32,068 nucleotides of DNA, taken from contig QHSV01000027.1 in the NCBI GenBank assembly GCA_003221655.1, forward strand, positions 1-32,068, written 5' to 3'. Shown here in pieces: positions 23,623-31,694 of the stretch. The notes under the pieces were generated by a model. The model was given only the letters and a program-made list of their open reading frames with translations. It searched no databases and was not told where the DNA came from. Both the position numbers and the translations under genes were made by a program. The stretch is from Candidatus Rokuibacteriota bacterium (lineage in GTDB: Bacteria; Methylomirabilota; Methylomirabilia; Rokubacteriales; CSP1-6). How positions within the stretch are numbered: position 1 is the stretch's first letter; each line of letters opens with the position of its first letter.

Positions 23623-24743
23623 CACGGCTCCACGGGCCCGACGCCCTTGAACACGAACCGTTGCGCGCGCTTACCGCTGTCCACCTCGGCGGTGTAGATG
23701 TTGCCCTTCGAGTCCACGGCCAGGTTGTGGACCCAATGGAAGTTGCCGGCCTGGCGGCCGTTCCGGCCGAACTTCGCGACGACCTTGCCGTTCTCGCGAA
23801 GGAGCGTCCACACATGGTTGTTCTCGCCGTCGGCGTTGTAGAGCCAAGCCTGCGGCGCGTCGTGGGAGACGTCGAGGTCCCAGACCGAGCCGTTGCCGCG
23901 CGTCGCGGGCGCGACGATGAATTCGTTGACGAACGACCCGTCCTTTTTGAAGACCTGGATGCGATTGTTCATCCGGTCGCACACGTAGAGGAGACCATCT
24001 CGAGCGAGCCGCACGCAGTGCACCGGATTGCCGAAGCGCTTGACGCCCGGCTCCCCGGGCGGCCGGCCGTTGGCGCCCCAGTGGCGCTTGTAGGCGCCGG
24101 TCTGCGCGTCGAAGACGATCACGCGATGGTTCTTGTAGCCGTCGGCGACGAACAGCTCGTTCGTCGCCTGGTCCACGTTCATGTTGGCCGGACGCCCGAG
24201 GTGCGCAGTGTCATTGTCGCCACCCGTCACGTCTGCCTTGCCGATCTGGAGCAGGAACTTCCCGCCCGGTGTGAACTTCAAGACCTGGTGGTCCTTCTGA
24301 TCGTTGCCGCCGATCCACACGTTGTCCTGATAGTCCACGAAGATTCCGTGCTCGTTCAGGGGCCAGTCATAGCCGGCCCCCGGCCCGCCCCACGAGCGGA
24401 GGAGGTTGCCGTCGGCGTCAAACTCGAGCACTGGCGGCGCCGGCGCGCAGCAGAGGGAGCGCGGCGGGTTCAGGGTGGCGCCGCGCTCGTCCTCGGTGAG
24501 CGAGCGGGGGCGCTGGATGACCCACACGTGGTCATGACGATCCACCGCCACGCCCGCGGCCTGACCCATAAGCCAGTTGTTCGGCAACGGCTTCGGCCAC
24601 CACGGATCCACCTGGAACCGCGGCGCGACCGCGTTGGCAGGATTTTGCGCCGTCACGGGTCCGGTGCGCACGAGGGCGAGTCCGCCGAGCGTCGTGAGCG
24701 CCAACGCGGCGGCGACGATTCCGAGACGACGACGGGTCGTCAT
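23622..24743 (-). CDS. Exported NHL/six-bladed beta-propeller protein (peptidylglycine alpha-amidating-lyase-like)
   Basis: The protein has 373 residues from ATG 24743, whose ATGA overlaps the LLM gene stop. An N-terminal signal peptide (TTRRRLGIVAAALALTTLGG to about residue 33, ending PVTAQ) sends it to the periplasm. Repeats of the NHL type follow: AAGVAVDRHDHVWVIQRP, NEHGIFVDYQDNVWIGGND, RPANMNVDQATNELFVADG, CVRLARDGLLYVCDRMNNR and HNLAVDSKGNIYTAEVDSG. The family resembles the lyase domain of peptidylglycine amidating enzymes, but bacterial members are of unknown activity. The context with an acyl-CoA synthetase and a flavin oxidoreductase suggests a catabolic or sensing role. Confidence 0.85.
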   Translation of the reverse strand: MTTRRRLGIVAAALALTTLGGLALVRTGPVTAQNPANAVAPRFQVDPWWPKPLPNNWLMGQAAGVAVDRHDHVWVIQRPRSLTEDERGATLNPPRSLCCAPAPPVLEFDADGNLLRSWGGPGAGYDWPLNEHGIFVDYQDNVWIGGNDQKDHQVLKFTPGGKFLLQIGKADVTGGDNDTAHLGRPANMNVDQATNELFVADGYKNHRVIVFDAQTGAYKRHWGANGRPPGEPGVKRFGNPVHCVRLARDGLLYVCDRMNNRIQVFKKDGSFVNEFIVAPATRGNGSVWDLDVSHDAPQAWLYNADGENNHVWTLLRENGKVVAKFGRNGRQAGNFHWVHNLAVDSKGNIYTAEVDSGKRAQRFVFKGVGPVEP

Positions 24744-25747
24744 GGGCTCGCCTCCTCGAGGCCGAAGACCTTGGCCAGCAGCTCGTAAGACCTGCGCCGG
24801 GCCTTCGGGTCGTGGGTGATCGTGACGATGATCAGTTCGTCCGCCTCGTACTCGGCGGCGAGCGCCTCGAGCCGCTCGCGCACTTGCTCGGGAGCGCCTG
24901 CCACCGTGCGCCGGTGCGCGTGCCGGAGGATGGCGCGCTCGCGCTCCGTGTACGGGTACGACTCGGCCTCCTCGACCGTCGGATAGCGGCCGGGGCGCCC
25001 GGTGTACAGGCGGACGATGAAGAGCTCGCGGCTCTTCGCCAGGCGCTGCGCCTCCGCCTCGGTGTCCGCGCAGACCACGAACACCGCGGCGCTCGCGCGG
25101 GGCGCGTTCAAGCAGGCCGACGAACGAAATTGCCCCCGGTAGGCGCGGGTGACCTCGGCGCCGCCCTCCTGGTTGATGAAGTGCGCGAACGAGAAGCCGG
25201 TGCCGAAGTGCGCGGCGAGCGCGGCGCTCTGGTCGCTCGAGCCAAGAAGCCACACCTCCGGCGCCGTGGGCCCGGTCGGCATCGCGAGCACGTGCGCGTA
25301 GGGGTGGCCCTCCGGCAAGGTCCCGTGAAGGAAACCCACGAGGTCGGCGACTTGCTGGGGAAAGTACTCGGGGCTCGCACCGTCTCGGAGCGCTCGGGCC
25401 GTCACCTGGTCGCTCCCGGGCGCGCGGCCGATCCCCAGATCGACACGACCGGGGAAGAGCGTCTCGAGCACGCGAAAGCTCTCGGCGACCTTGAGCGGGC
25501 TGTAGTGCTGGAGCATGACGCCGCCCGAGCCCACGCGGATCCGCGAGGTGCGGGCCGCGACCTGCCCGATCAGCACCTCGGGGCTCGAGCCCGCCAGCCC
25601 CGGTGTCGCGTGGTGCTCGGCGAGCCAGTAGCGGTGGTAGCCGAGCCGATCGCACGCCTCGGCGAGGTCGAGCGTCTCGTGGATGGCGTCGGCCACGGCG
25701 CCGCCGCTCCGCACCGGCGATTGATCGAGCACGCCAAGCCGGAGCAT
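24740..25747 (-). CDS. LLM-class flavin-dependent oxidoreductase (luciferase-like monooxygenase)
   Basis: The protein has 335 residues with the bacterial-luciferase TIM barrel. LRLGVLDQSPVRSGG is the LuxA-like group N-terminus; GYHRYWLAEHHATPGLAGSSPEVLIG, RVGSGGVMLQHYSPLKVAESFRVLE and PGRVDLGIGRAPGSD follow. The MsnO8/YhbW-type family uses FMNH2 (or F420H2) to oxidise small organic substrates. TPEVWLLGSSDQSAALAAHFG is also typical. The ATG directly abuts the acyl-CoA synthetase stop with no intervening base, and its stop overlaps the next ATG. The substrate is unknown. Confidence 0.92.
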   Translation of the reverse strand: MLRLGVLDQSPVRSGGAVADAIHETLDLAEACDRLGYHRYWLAEHHATPGLAGSSPEVLIGQVAARTSRIRVGSGGVMLQHYSPLKVAESFRVLETLFPGRVDLGIGRAPGSDQVTARALRDGASPEYFPQQVADLVGFLHGTLPEGHPYAHVLAMPTGPTAPEVWLLGSSDQSAALAAHFGTGFSFAHFINQEGGAEVTRAYRGQFRSSACLNAPRASAAVFVVCADTEAEAQRLAKSRELFIVRLYTGRPGRYPTVEEAESYPYTERERAILRHAHRRTVAGAPEQVRERLEALAAEYEADELIIVTITHDPKARRRSYELLAKVFGLEEASP

Positions 25748-27331
25748 CTAGTTGATCCGCTTCTCCTTGCCCTTCCACTCTTTCTCGCGCAGGACGAATT
25801 TCTGCACCTTGCCGGTCGACGTCTTCGGCAGGTCGCCGAACTCCACCTCCGCGGGGCACTTGAAGTGGGCGATGTGCTTGCGGCAGAACTCGATGATCTC
25901 CGGCGCGGTCGCCTTCTGTCCCGGCTTCAGCGTGACGAAGGCTTTAGGGCGCTCACCCCATTTCTCGTCCGGGACCGCGACCACCGCGCACTCCAGCACC
26001 GCCGGGTGCCGGGCCACCGCCTGCTCGACCTCGATCGTCGAGATGTTCTCCCCGCCGGAGATGATGATGTCCTTCTTGCGGTCGCGCAGCTCGACGTAGC
26101 CGTCGGGATGCCACACCGCGATGTCGCCCGAGTGGAACCATCCCCCGCGGAACGCCTCGGCCGTCGCGTCGGCCTGCTGGAAGTACCCCATGGCGGCGTT
26201 GTTACCGCGCATGATGACCTCGCCGAGGGTTGCCGCGTCTCGCGGCACGTCGTTCATGCGGTCGTCGACCACCCGCACCAGGTCGAAGAGCGCGTAGCCC
26301 TGGCCCTGGCGAGCGGCCAGACGCGACTGCTCGTCGAGCGGCAGCGCGTTCCACTCCTCGTGCCACGCGCACACCGTGTGCGGGCCGTAGGTTTCGGTGA
26401 GCCCGTAGACGTGCACGGGCCGGAAGCCGAACTCCTTGAGCCGGCCGAGTAGCGTCGGCGAGGGCGGCGCCCCGGCGACGCACACGGTCACAGGGCGGGC
26501 GAGCTTGTGAGCCCTGGGGTCGTTGACGACCCCGATGTGGACGGTCGGGGCGCCGTTGTAGTGGGTGACTCCCTCCTGATCGATCATCTCCCACACGCGC
26601 CCGGGCTCGACGCGGCGCAGGCAGATGTGCGTGCCCGCCACCGCGGTCACGCCCCACGTGAAGCACCAGCCGTTGCAGTGGAACATCGGCAGGGTCCAGA
26701 GGTAGCGAGTATCGAAGCTCATCTGGGACTCGATCACCTCACCCAGCGCGTTGACCCACGCACCGCGGTGCGAGTACATCACACCCTTCGGCCGGCCCGT
26801 CGTGCCCGAGGTGTAGTTGATTGCGAGCATCTCCTCTTCGTTCTCGAGCCAGCTCTCGACGGGCGCCGACGCGCCCCCGGCCAGGAAGTCCTCGTAGGGA
26901 TCGCCCGGCCCTCCGGTATCGTCCACCCTCACCACGCGGACGCCGGTGAGGTCCAGCGACTTGACGAGAGGCTCGAGCTCGGCGTCGACGAAGAGGAATC
27001 TCGCCCCGGAGTGCTTCAGGATGTAGCCGATCTCCTCCGAGCTGAGCCGGGTGTTGATGGCGACGAGGACGCCGCCCGCGGCCGGCACGCCGAAGTGCGC
27101 CTCGAGCATCGCGGGGATGTTCGGGCACAGGAAGGCCACCCGGTCGTGCTTGGCGAGGCCCACCGCGCGCAGGGCCGAGGCGAGTCGATTCACGCGCTCG
27201 GCGAGCTCACGGTACGTGTACCGCCGCGCCCCGTGCACGACGGCAATCTTGTCGGGGAACACGCACGCGCTCCGGGTGAGGAAGCTCACCGGGGAGAGTT
27301 CAGTACGATAGACGTGACGAAACTCGCTCAT
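25748..27331 (-). CDS. Acyl-CoA synthetase (AMP-forming, AAE/long-chain fatty acid-CoA ligase type)
   Basis: The protein has 527 residues from ATG 27331, preceded by GGAGGAG. The ATP/AMP-binding P-loop is YTSGTTGRPKGVMYSHRG. LPMFHCNGWCFTWGVT and GAPTVHIGVVND are characteristic of the AEE/BZL-like acyl-activating branch. The adenylation motif A5 is YGLTETYGP, A8 is WFHSGDIAVWHPDGYVELRDRKKDIIISGGENIS, and the acyl-transfer lysine is in KTSTGKVQKF near the C-terminus. It joins a carboxylic acid to CoA through an acyl-AMP. It heads a tight four-gene operon with LLM oxidoreductase, NHL protein and VOC protein. The acid substrate cannot be inferred. Confidence 0.92.
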   Translation of the reverse strand: MSEFRHVYRTELSPVSFLTRSACVFPDKIAVVHGARRYTYRELAERVNRLASALRAVGLAKHDRVAFLCPNIPAMLEAHFGVPAAGGVLVAINTRLSSEEIGYILKHSGARFLFVDAELEPLVKSLDLTGVRVVRVDDTGGPGDPYEDFLAGGASAPVESWLENEEEMLAINYTSGTTGRPKGVMYSHRGAWVNALGEVIESQMSFDTRYLWTLPMFHCNGWCFTWGVTAVAGTHICLRRVEPGRVWEMIDQEGVTHYNGAPTVHIGVVNDPRAHKLARPVTVCVAGAPPSPTLLGRLKEFGFRPVHVYGLTETYGPHTVCAWHEEWNALPLDEQSRLAARQGQGYALFDLVRVVDDRMNDVPRDAATLGEVIMRGNNAAMGYFQQADATAEAFRGGWFHSGDIAVWHPDGYVELRDRKKDIIISGGENISTIEVEQAVARHPAVLECAVVAVPDEKWGERPKAFVTLKPGQKATAPEIIEFCRKHIAHFKCPAEVEFGDLPKTSTGKVQKFVLREKEWKGKEKRIN

Positions 27332-27407
27332 GGGCGGCGCTCCTCCCGAACAGGCTGGCGCCAGTTTACCCCATGATTTCACGCCCACGGCGGGCCGGCG
27401 GGAGGTC

Positions 27408-27430
27408 CGGAAGGGGGACGAAGCCCCTCC
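27408..27430 (-). terminator. Hairpin after the ATP-grasp gene
   Basis: Just after the ATP-grasp stop (27438-27440) the minus strand reads GGAGGGG, a CTTCGT loop, then CCCC(C)TTCC, giving a stem of about 7 bp with a bulge. No U-run follows. It could end the siroheme operon transcript. Confidence 0.35.
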
Positions 27431-27437
27431 GAGCTCT

Positions 27438-28469
27438 TTACCGAGGCTGCGGCGTCAGGCGCAGGTAGGGTTTCAGCGCACGCCAGCCGTTCGGGAACTT
27501 GATTCCTTCTGTGCCGGTCGCCACCCGGACGATGTAGTCCGCAAACCGCGGGAAGGGGTCGAAGCCCAGCACCGCGGGCGCATTGGCGACGAAGTTGGAG
27601 GTGGCGTTGACGTCGTAGAAATAGACACGGCCGTCGGTGCGGCCCACCAGATACTCGATCCCGCCGATGTCGATCGACGCGGCGCGGGCCAGGGCGCGCG
27701 CCTGCTCGACCACCGCCGGCGGAGCCTCGCAGCGCATGACGCTGAGCCCCGGGTTCGTCTCGACGGGACAGGCGCCAAGGGCGGCGCTCGGGGGCGATTC
27801 GGGGACCCGGCAGATGTCGGCCGGGCAGAGATTGAAGTCGGACGCGGTGCGGACGATCCGGATCGCGTAGAGGTAGCGGTCGTCCATTACCTCGATCCGC
27901 ACGATCGCGCCCTCCTCCGACTCGACGTACTCCTGGACCAGGGCCGTCCCGTCCGGGCCGAAGTCGAGCATGGCGCTCCTCGCCTCGAGCTCGGCGCGCG
28001 ACTCGAAGCGCTCGATGAGCGCGCCGGAGCCGCCGACGTTCGGCTTGACGAGGAGCGGGAAGCGAAGCTCTCCGCTCGCCTTGAGTACCTGGTCGCGATG
28101 GTTCACGATGACGGTCCGAGGATAGTGGACGCCCAGCCGCTCGAAGAGCCCGATCTGGAGCGCCTTGGACTTCTCGAACCGGTACGCGCGGACGGGATTG
28201 ATGACGGGTACGCCGAGCCCCTCCCAGTGGGCCAGCAGCGCCTCGGCGTAGAACAGCACGGCGCCGTGGCCACGCCGATGAGAGGAGGGGCTCGTGCGAT
28301 TCACGATGACCGAGTAGCGTGGGACGCGATCGCGCGGGTCGAAAGCGTGGTTCGAGTGGTCGATCTTCTCGAACGGCAACCGGCGGTGCTGGAGCTCGGC
28401 GATGAGCCGTGCCGACCACTCGGGATGCTCGTCGAGGATGCCGATCGGTGTCGAGAGCCGGACACTCAC
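27438..28469 (-). CDS. ATP-grasp-domain protein coupled to siroheme synthesis genes, function unknown
   Basis: The 343-residue protein has a RimK-like ATP-grasp fold. The start is GTG 28469, overlapping the cobA-type gene stop as GTGA. After an N-terminal preATP-grasp region (PIGILDEHPEWSARLIAELQ), VNPVRAYRFEKSKALQIGLFERLG-type sequence precedes the ATP-binding lysine strand PLLVKPNVGGSGALIERF. VQEYVESEEGAIVRIEVMDDRY and the metal/adenine motif GIEYLVGRTDGRVYFYDVNATSNF complete the site. ATP-grasp enzymes join a carboxylate (through acyl phosphate) to an amine or thiol. No substrate is evident. Position at the end of nirA-met8-cobA suggests it may act on the siroheme pathway, on sulfide/ammonia produced, or on the reductase itself. 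That is inference only. Confidence 0.85.
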   Translation of the reverse strand: MSVRLSTPIGILDEHPEWSARLIAELQHRRLPFEKIDHSNHAFDPRDRVPRYSVIVNRTSPSSHRRGHGAVLFYAEALLAHWEGLGVPVINPVRAYRFEKSKALQIGLFERLGVHYPRTVIVNHRDQVLKASGELRFPLLVKPNVGGSGALIERFESRAELEARSAMLDFGPDGTALVQEYVESEEGAIVRIEVMDDRYLYAIRIVRTASDFNLCPADICRVPESPPSAALGACPVETNPGLSVMRCEAPPAVVEQARALARAASIDIGGIEYLVGRTDGRVYFYDVNATSNFVANAPAVLGFDPFPRFADYIVRVATGTEGIKFPNGWRALKPYLRLTPQPR

Positions 28470-29269
28470 TGGGCCACCTCCATAGGGACACGGTTGTCGT
28501 CGAACCAATGGAGCCGGTCGCGCAGCGCGACGACCTCGCCGATCACGATCACGACGGGCGGCTCGAGCCGTGCGCGCGCTGCCAGGGCCGCGATGTCGCC
28601 GAGGGTGCCGGTGATCGTCTCCTGGACGTTCGTGGTTCCCCAGCGCACGAGAGCGACGGGAGTCGCCGCGGGGCGCCCGTGCTCGATCAGCTCACGCGCG
28701 ATCCGGGGCAGGCTCTTCACGCCCATCAAGACCACGAGCGTGTCGACGGCCCGCGCCAGCCGCGACCAGTCGACGCTCGACTCGCGCTTGCAGGCCTCTT
28801 CGTGTCCGGTCACGACCGCAAACGAAGAGGCGACGCCCCGGTGTGTGAGCGGGATTCCCGCGTACGCCGGGACGGCGACGGCCGAGCTGACGCCGGGGAC
28901 GACTTCGAACGGAATCCCGGCGCGCGCCAACGCGTCGGCCTCCTCGCCGCCCCGTCCGAAGACGAACGGGTCGCCGCCCTTGAGCCGCACGACACGGCGC
29001 CCGCGCCGTGCGTGCATGATCAGGAGCGCGTTGATCCGCTCCTGCGGCAACGTATGATGGTCGGACGCCTTGCCCGCGAAGATGCGCCGCGCACGCGGCG
29101 CCGCGTCCAGAAGGCGTGGGTCGACCAGCCGGTCGTAAACGACGACGTGAGCCCGGCGAAGCAGCTCGAGGCCGCGCACCGTCATGAGCCCGGGATCCCC
29201 GGGGCCCGCGCCGACGAGGGCGACCGTCCCGGCCCCGCGACGGCCTGCGGCTCGCACTACGGGGCGCAT
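28466..29269 (-). CDS. cobA: Uroporphyrinogen-III C-methyltransferase
   Basis: The 267-residue protein is the SUMT that adds two SAM-derived methyl groups to uroporphyrinogen III to give precorrin-2, the branch point to siroheme and cobalamin. VALVGAGPGDPGLMTVRGL, YDRLV, RLKGGDPFVFGRGGEEADAL, VPGVSSAVAVPAYAGIPLTHRG and VTGHEE are family signatures, including the SAM pocket. It is a stand-alone enzyme, without the CysG dehydrogenase domain, which is encoded separately upstream with a 13 nt overlap. Its stop overlaps the ATP-grasp GTG. Confidence 0.93.
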   Translation of the reverse strand: MRPVVRAAGRRGAGTVALVGAGPGDPGLMTVRGLELLRRAHVVVYDRLVDPRLLDAAPRARRIFAGKASDHHTLPQERINALLIMHARRGRRVVRLKGGDPFVFGRGGEEADALARAGIPFEVVPGVSSAVAVPAYAGIPLTHRGVASSFAVVTGHEEACKRESSVDWSRLARAVDTLVVLMGVKSLPRIARELIEHGRPAATPVALVRWGTTNVQETITGTLGDIAALAARARLEPPVVIVIGEVVALRDRLHWFDDNRVPMEVAQ

Positions 29270-29895
29270 GCTTCGACTCCGAGGAGCTCGAGCAGTCGGT
29301 GCTTGGCGTCGTCGCGCCCACGCTCGACGATGAGTCGGCGCACTTCTGGGCCGAGAGCGCGCCGCCAGGCGTCCGCGGTGACCTGTCGCCCCGCCACCCG
29401 CAGCTCGCGCCTGGCCTCCGCCGCGATCGCGGCGAGCGTCGCGTACTCGGCGGTGAGATAGGCCTCGAGTTCCTCCCGAACGGCGCGGGCGAGGGCGGGG
29501 CTCGAGCCGCCCGTCGCGACAGCCACGGTGAGATCGCCACGGCGCACGACCGCCGGGAGGATGAAGGTGCAGTGCGCCGGGTCGTCGGCGGCATTGACCC
29601 AGACGCCTCGCTCCCGCGCCTCGCGCGCCACGGCCACGTTGACCTCGCCTGCGTCGGTCGCAACGAACGCGAGATCGGCGCCGGCGAGGTCGCCCTCGCG
29701 ATAGCCGCGCGACTCCAGCTCGATGCGTCCCTCGGCGGCCAGCCCGGCTAGCGTCGCCGTCGTCCGCGGGCTGATCACTGTCACCCGCGCGCCAGCCGCC
29801 AGGAGTCCGGTGATCCGCCGCTCGGCGACCGGTCCCCCGCCGACCATGAGGCAGCGTCGGCCCGTAAGGTCGAGGAGCACGGGAAAGTACCCCAT
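29257..29895 (-). CDS. Precorrin-2 dehydrogenase / sirohydrochlorin ferrochelatase (Met8/CysG-N type)
   Basis: The protein has 212 residues. ATG 29895 is preferred because MGYFPVLLDLTGRRCLMVGGGPVAERR starts the family exactly and leaves 1 nt after the reductase stop; ATG 29913 would overlap it. The NAD+ motif is MVGGGPVAERR. LAGADLAFVATDAGEVNVAVAREARERGVWVNAADDP and CTFILPAVVRRGDLTVAVATGGSSPALARAVREELE are diagnostic. It oxidises precorrin-2 to sirohydrochlorin and may insert iron, supplying siroheme to the adjacent reductase. It ends 13 nt inside the cobA gene. Confidence 0.92.
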   Translation of the reverse strand: MGYFPVLLDLTGRRCLMVGGGPVAERRITGLLAAGARVTVISPRTTATLAGLAAEGRIELESRGYREGDLAGADLAFVATDAGEVNVAVAREARERGVWVNAADDPAHCTFILPAVVRRGDLTVAVATGGSSPALARAVREELEAYLTAEYATLAAIAAEARRELRVAGRQVTADAWRRALGPEVRRLIVERGRDDAKHRLLELLGVEACAP

Positions 29896-29896
29896 C

Positions 29897-31594
29897 TCAG
29901 CCGTCGACCCCATGCGGCGGCCGCTCGGACGCGACGTCGCGCGCGACCGCCTCGACGAGCTCGCCCGCCAGGAGCGCGCGGAGCTCGTCGTCCGTGTGGC
30001 GCGCGGCGAACTGGCGGAAGTTCTCGGCCGGCAGGCGGTCGGCCAGGAAGGTGCGCAGCAGGCGCTCGATCGCCGGGGCCACGTCGGTCGCGGGCAGGCG
30101 GAGACCGATGGGTCGTGCCACGGCCTGATGCCGGCCGACGGCGCCGCCGACGCAGAAGTAGTAGGCATCGACGAGCGCCCCGCCCTGCTTGACCTTCTTG
30201 CCTTCGATGCCGAGGTCGGCGATCCAGTGCTGGCCGCAGCTGTTCGGGCAGCCCGTGATGTTGATCCGCAGGTGCTGGTCGAACCCCGGCAGCCGCCGCT
30301 CGAGCGTCTCCACGAGCCCTCGCGCAAACCCTTTCGTCTCGGTGAGCGCCAGCTTGAAAAACTCCGAGCCCGTGCACGCGACGGTCCCACGCCGGAACGG
30401 TGAGGCACCGAGCGCGAAGCCCGCGGTCTCGAGGTCGCGGGCGAGAGCGTGGACGCGCTCGCGGCGGACGTTCGGGATCAGGAGGTTCTGCATGTGGGTC
30501 GTCCTGAGCGCGCCCGTCCCGTAGCGCTCGGCCAGGTCGGCGGCGGCGCGCATCTGGTCGGCCGTGAGACGCCCACGAAGCACGGCGACTCCCGCGTAGG
30601 AGAGGCCCGGCTGCTTCTGGGCGTGGATCCCCACGTGGTCGCGGTATACGTCGTCGGGCGGGTCGTCGGGCACACCCGGCTCAAGGGGGAACCCCAGGCG
30701 CTCCTCGATCGCGGCCCGGAAGCGCTCGGCAGTCCAGCCGTGCTGGAGGAAGAGAAACTTGAGGCGCGCCTTCTCGCGGTTCTGTCGCAGCACGTCGGAG
30801 TCGCGGAAGATCTCGGCGATCGCGCGAACCACGCCCAGCGCCTGGCCCCAGGGGACGAAGGCGTCGAGTCGCACTCCGAGGTGCGGATCGGTCGAGAGCC
30901 CCCCGCCGACGCGGACCGCGAAGCCAATCTCACCCGTTGCCGGGTGGCTGACCGCGGTGACACCGATGTCGTTGATTTCTGGATACGCGCACCAGGCGCG
31001 GCAACCCGCGATTGAGACCTTGAACTTCCGCGGCAGGTTGTAGAAGGCGGGATTGCCGTTGAGCAGGTGCGTCGCCTCGAGGACGAGCGGTGAGGCGTCC
31101 ACCAGCTCGTCGGCGTCCACACCGGAGAGCGGGCAGCCCGTGACGTTGCGCGTGACGTCGCCGCACGCGCCCATCGTGGTCACGCCCTGAAGCCAGAGCG
31201 CGCGGAAGACATCGGGCAGGCTCTCGAGCGTCACCCAGTGCAGCTGGATGTTCTGGCGGACCGTGATGTCGGCGATCCCATGACCATGCCACTCGGCGAG
31301 GTCGGCGATCGTCCTGAGCTGGTTGGACTCGAGGGCGCCGTTCGGGATCCGGATACGCACCATGAAGTGGCGAACGGCCTTGCCCTCGCCGCCCTTGCCG
31401 CCGACCGCGCCGACACCATCGCCCTGGGTATAGATGCCCCACCAGCGGAAGTACGTGCCGAGCCACTCGGGTGGGACCGCGTCCCAGCCCTCACGCGCGA
31501 AGCGCTGGATGTCGGCAAACGCCTCCCAGGGATTGAGCTCGCGCTTGAGCCTCTCCACGCGCTGCGCCTTCGTCTCTTTCACGGCTTCACTCAT
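29897..31594 (-). CDS. nirA: Ferredoxin-type nitrite/sulfite reductase (siroheme, [4Fe-4S]) with one cluster cysteine missing
   Basis: The protein has 565 residues from ATG 31594 (GGAGG upstream). It contains the duplicated ferredoxin-like half-domains and siroheme-binding repeats: HFMVRIRIPNG, DITVRQNIQLHW (siroheme-contact Arg), RKFKVSIAGCRAWC and a second repeat from QKQPGLSYAGVAVLRGRL. The cluster/siroheme motifs are CTGSEFFKLALTETKG and NITGCPNSCGQHW. Family members have CTGxxFC in the first; here Cys407 is present but position 413 is Phe (TTC). Cys449 and Cys453 are normal. The protein reduces nitrite to ammonia or sulfite to sulfide with six electrons from ferredoxin. Downstream precorrin-2 dehydrogenase, SUMT and ATP-grasp genes make up its cofactor operon. 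The loss of one of four cluster ligands could mean altered activity, decay or a sequencing error. Confidence 0.9.
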   Translation of the reverse strand: MSEAVKETKAQRVERLKRELNPWEAFADIQRFAREGWDAVPPEWLGTYFRWWGIYTQGDGVGAVGGKGGEGKAVRHFMVRIRIPNGALESNQLRTIADLAEWHGHGIADITVRQNIQLHWVTLESLPDVFRALWLQGVTTMGACGDVTRNVTGCPLSGVDADELVDASPLVLEATHLLNGNPAFYNLPRKFKVSIAGCRAWCAYPEINDIGVTAVSHPATGEIGFAVRVGGGLSTDPHLGVRLDAFVPWGQALGVVRAIAEIFRDSDVLRQNREKARLKFLFLQHGWTAERFRAAIEERLGFPLEPGVPDDPPDDVYRDHVGIHAQKQPGLSYAGVAVLRGRLTADQMRAAADLAERYGTGALRTTHMQNLLIPNVRRERVHALARDLETAGFALGASPFRRGTVACTGSEFFKLALTETKGFARGLVETLERRLPGFDQHLRINITGCPNSCGQHWIADLGIEGKKVKQGGALVDAYYFCVGGAVGRHQAVARPIGLRLPATDVAPAIERLLRTFLADRLPAENFRQFAARHTDDELRALLAGELVEAVARDVASERPPHGVDG

Positions 31595-31605
31595 GAGGGC
31601 CTCCG

Positions 31606-31655
31606 GAAACGCAAAAGCCGGGGGCGGGCGCGCTTCTCGGCCCGTCCTCCGGCTT
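31606..31655 (-). terminator. GC hairpin with U-rich tail upstream of nirA (terminator or attenuator)
   Basis: On the minus strand AAGCCGG (31655-31649) pairs with CCGGCTT (31621-31615), and inside it CGGGC (31644-31640) with GCCCG (31629-31625). The strand continues TTTTGCGTTT. It lies after the zinc-ribbon stop and 21 nt before the nirA ATG, so it could be an intrinsic terminator of the small gene or a regulated attenuator for the reductase operon. Confidence 0.6.
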
Positions 31656-31694
31656 GTGTCTTTGGCTTCGACGTCGCCTTACGACGGAGTCATG

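Noticed and set aside
24812-26452. 546-codon plus-strand open frame
   Set aside because: Antisense to the LLM oxidoreductase and acyl-CoA synthetase; composition is Arg/His/Val/Glu-rich without motifs.
27330-29057. 575-codon plus-strand open frame
   Set aside because: Antisense to the ATP-grasp and cobA genes, both clearly real; no family resemblance.
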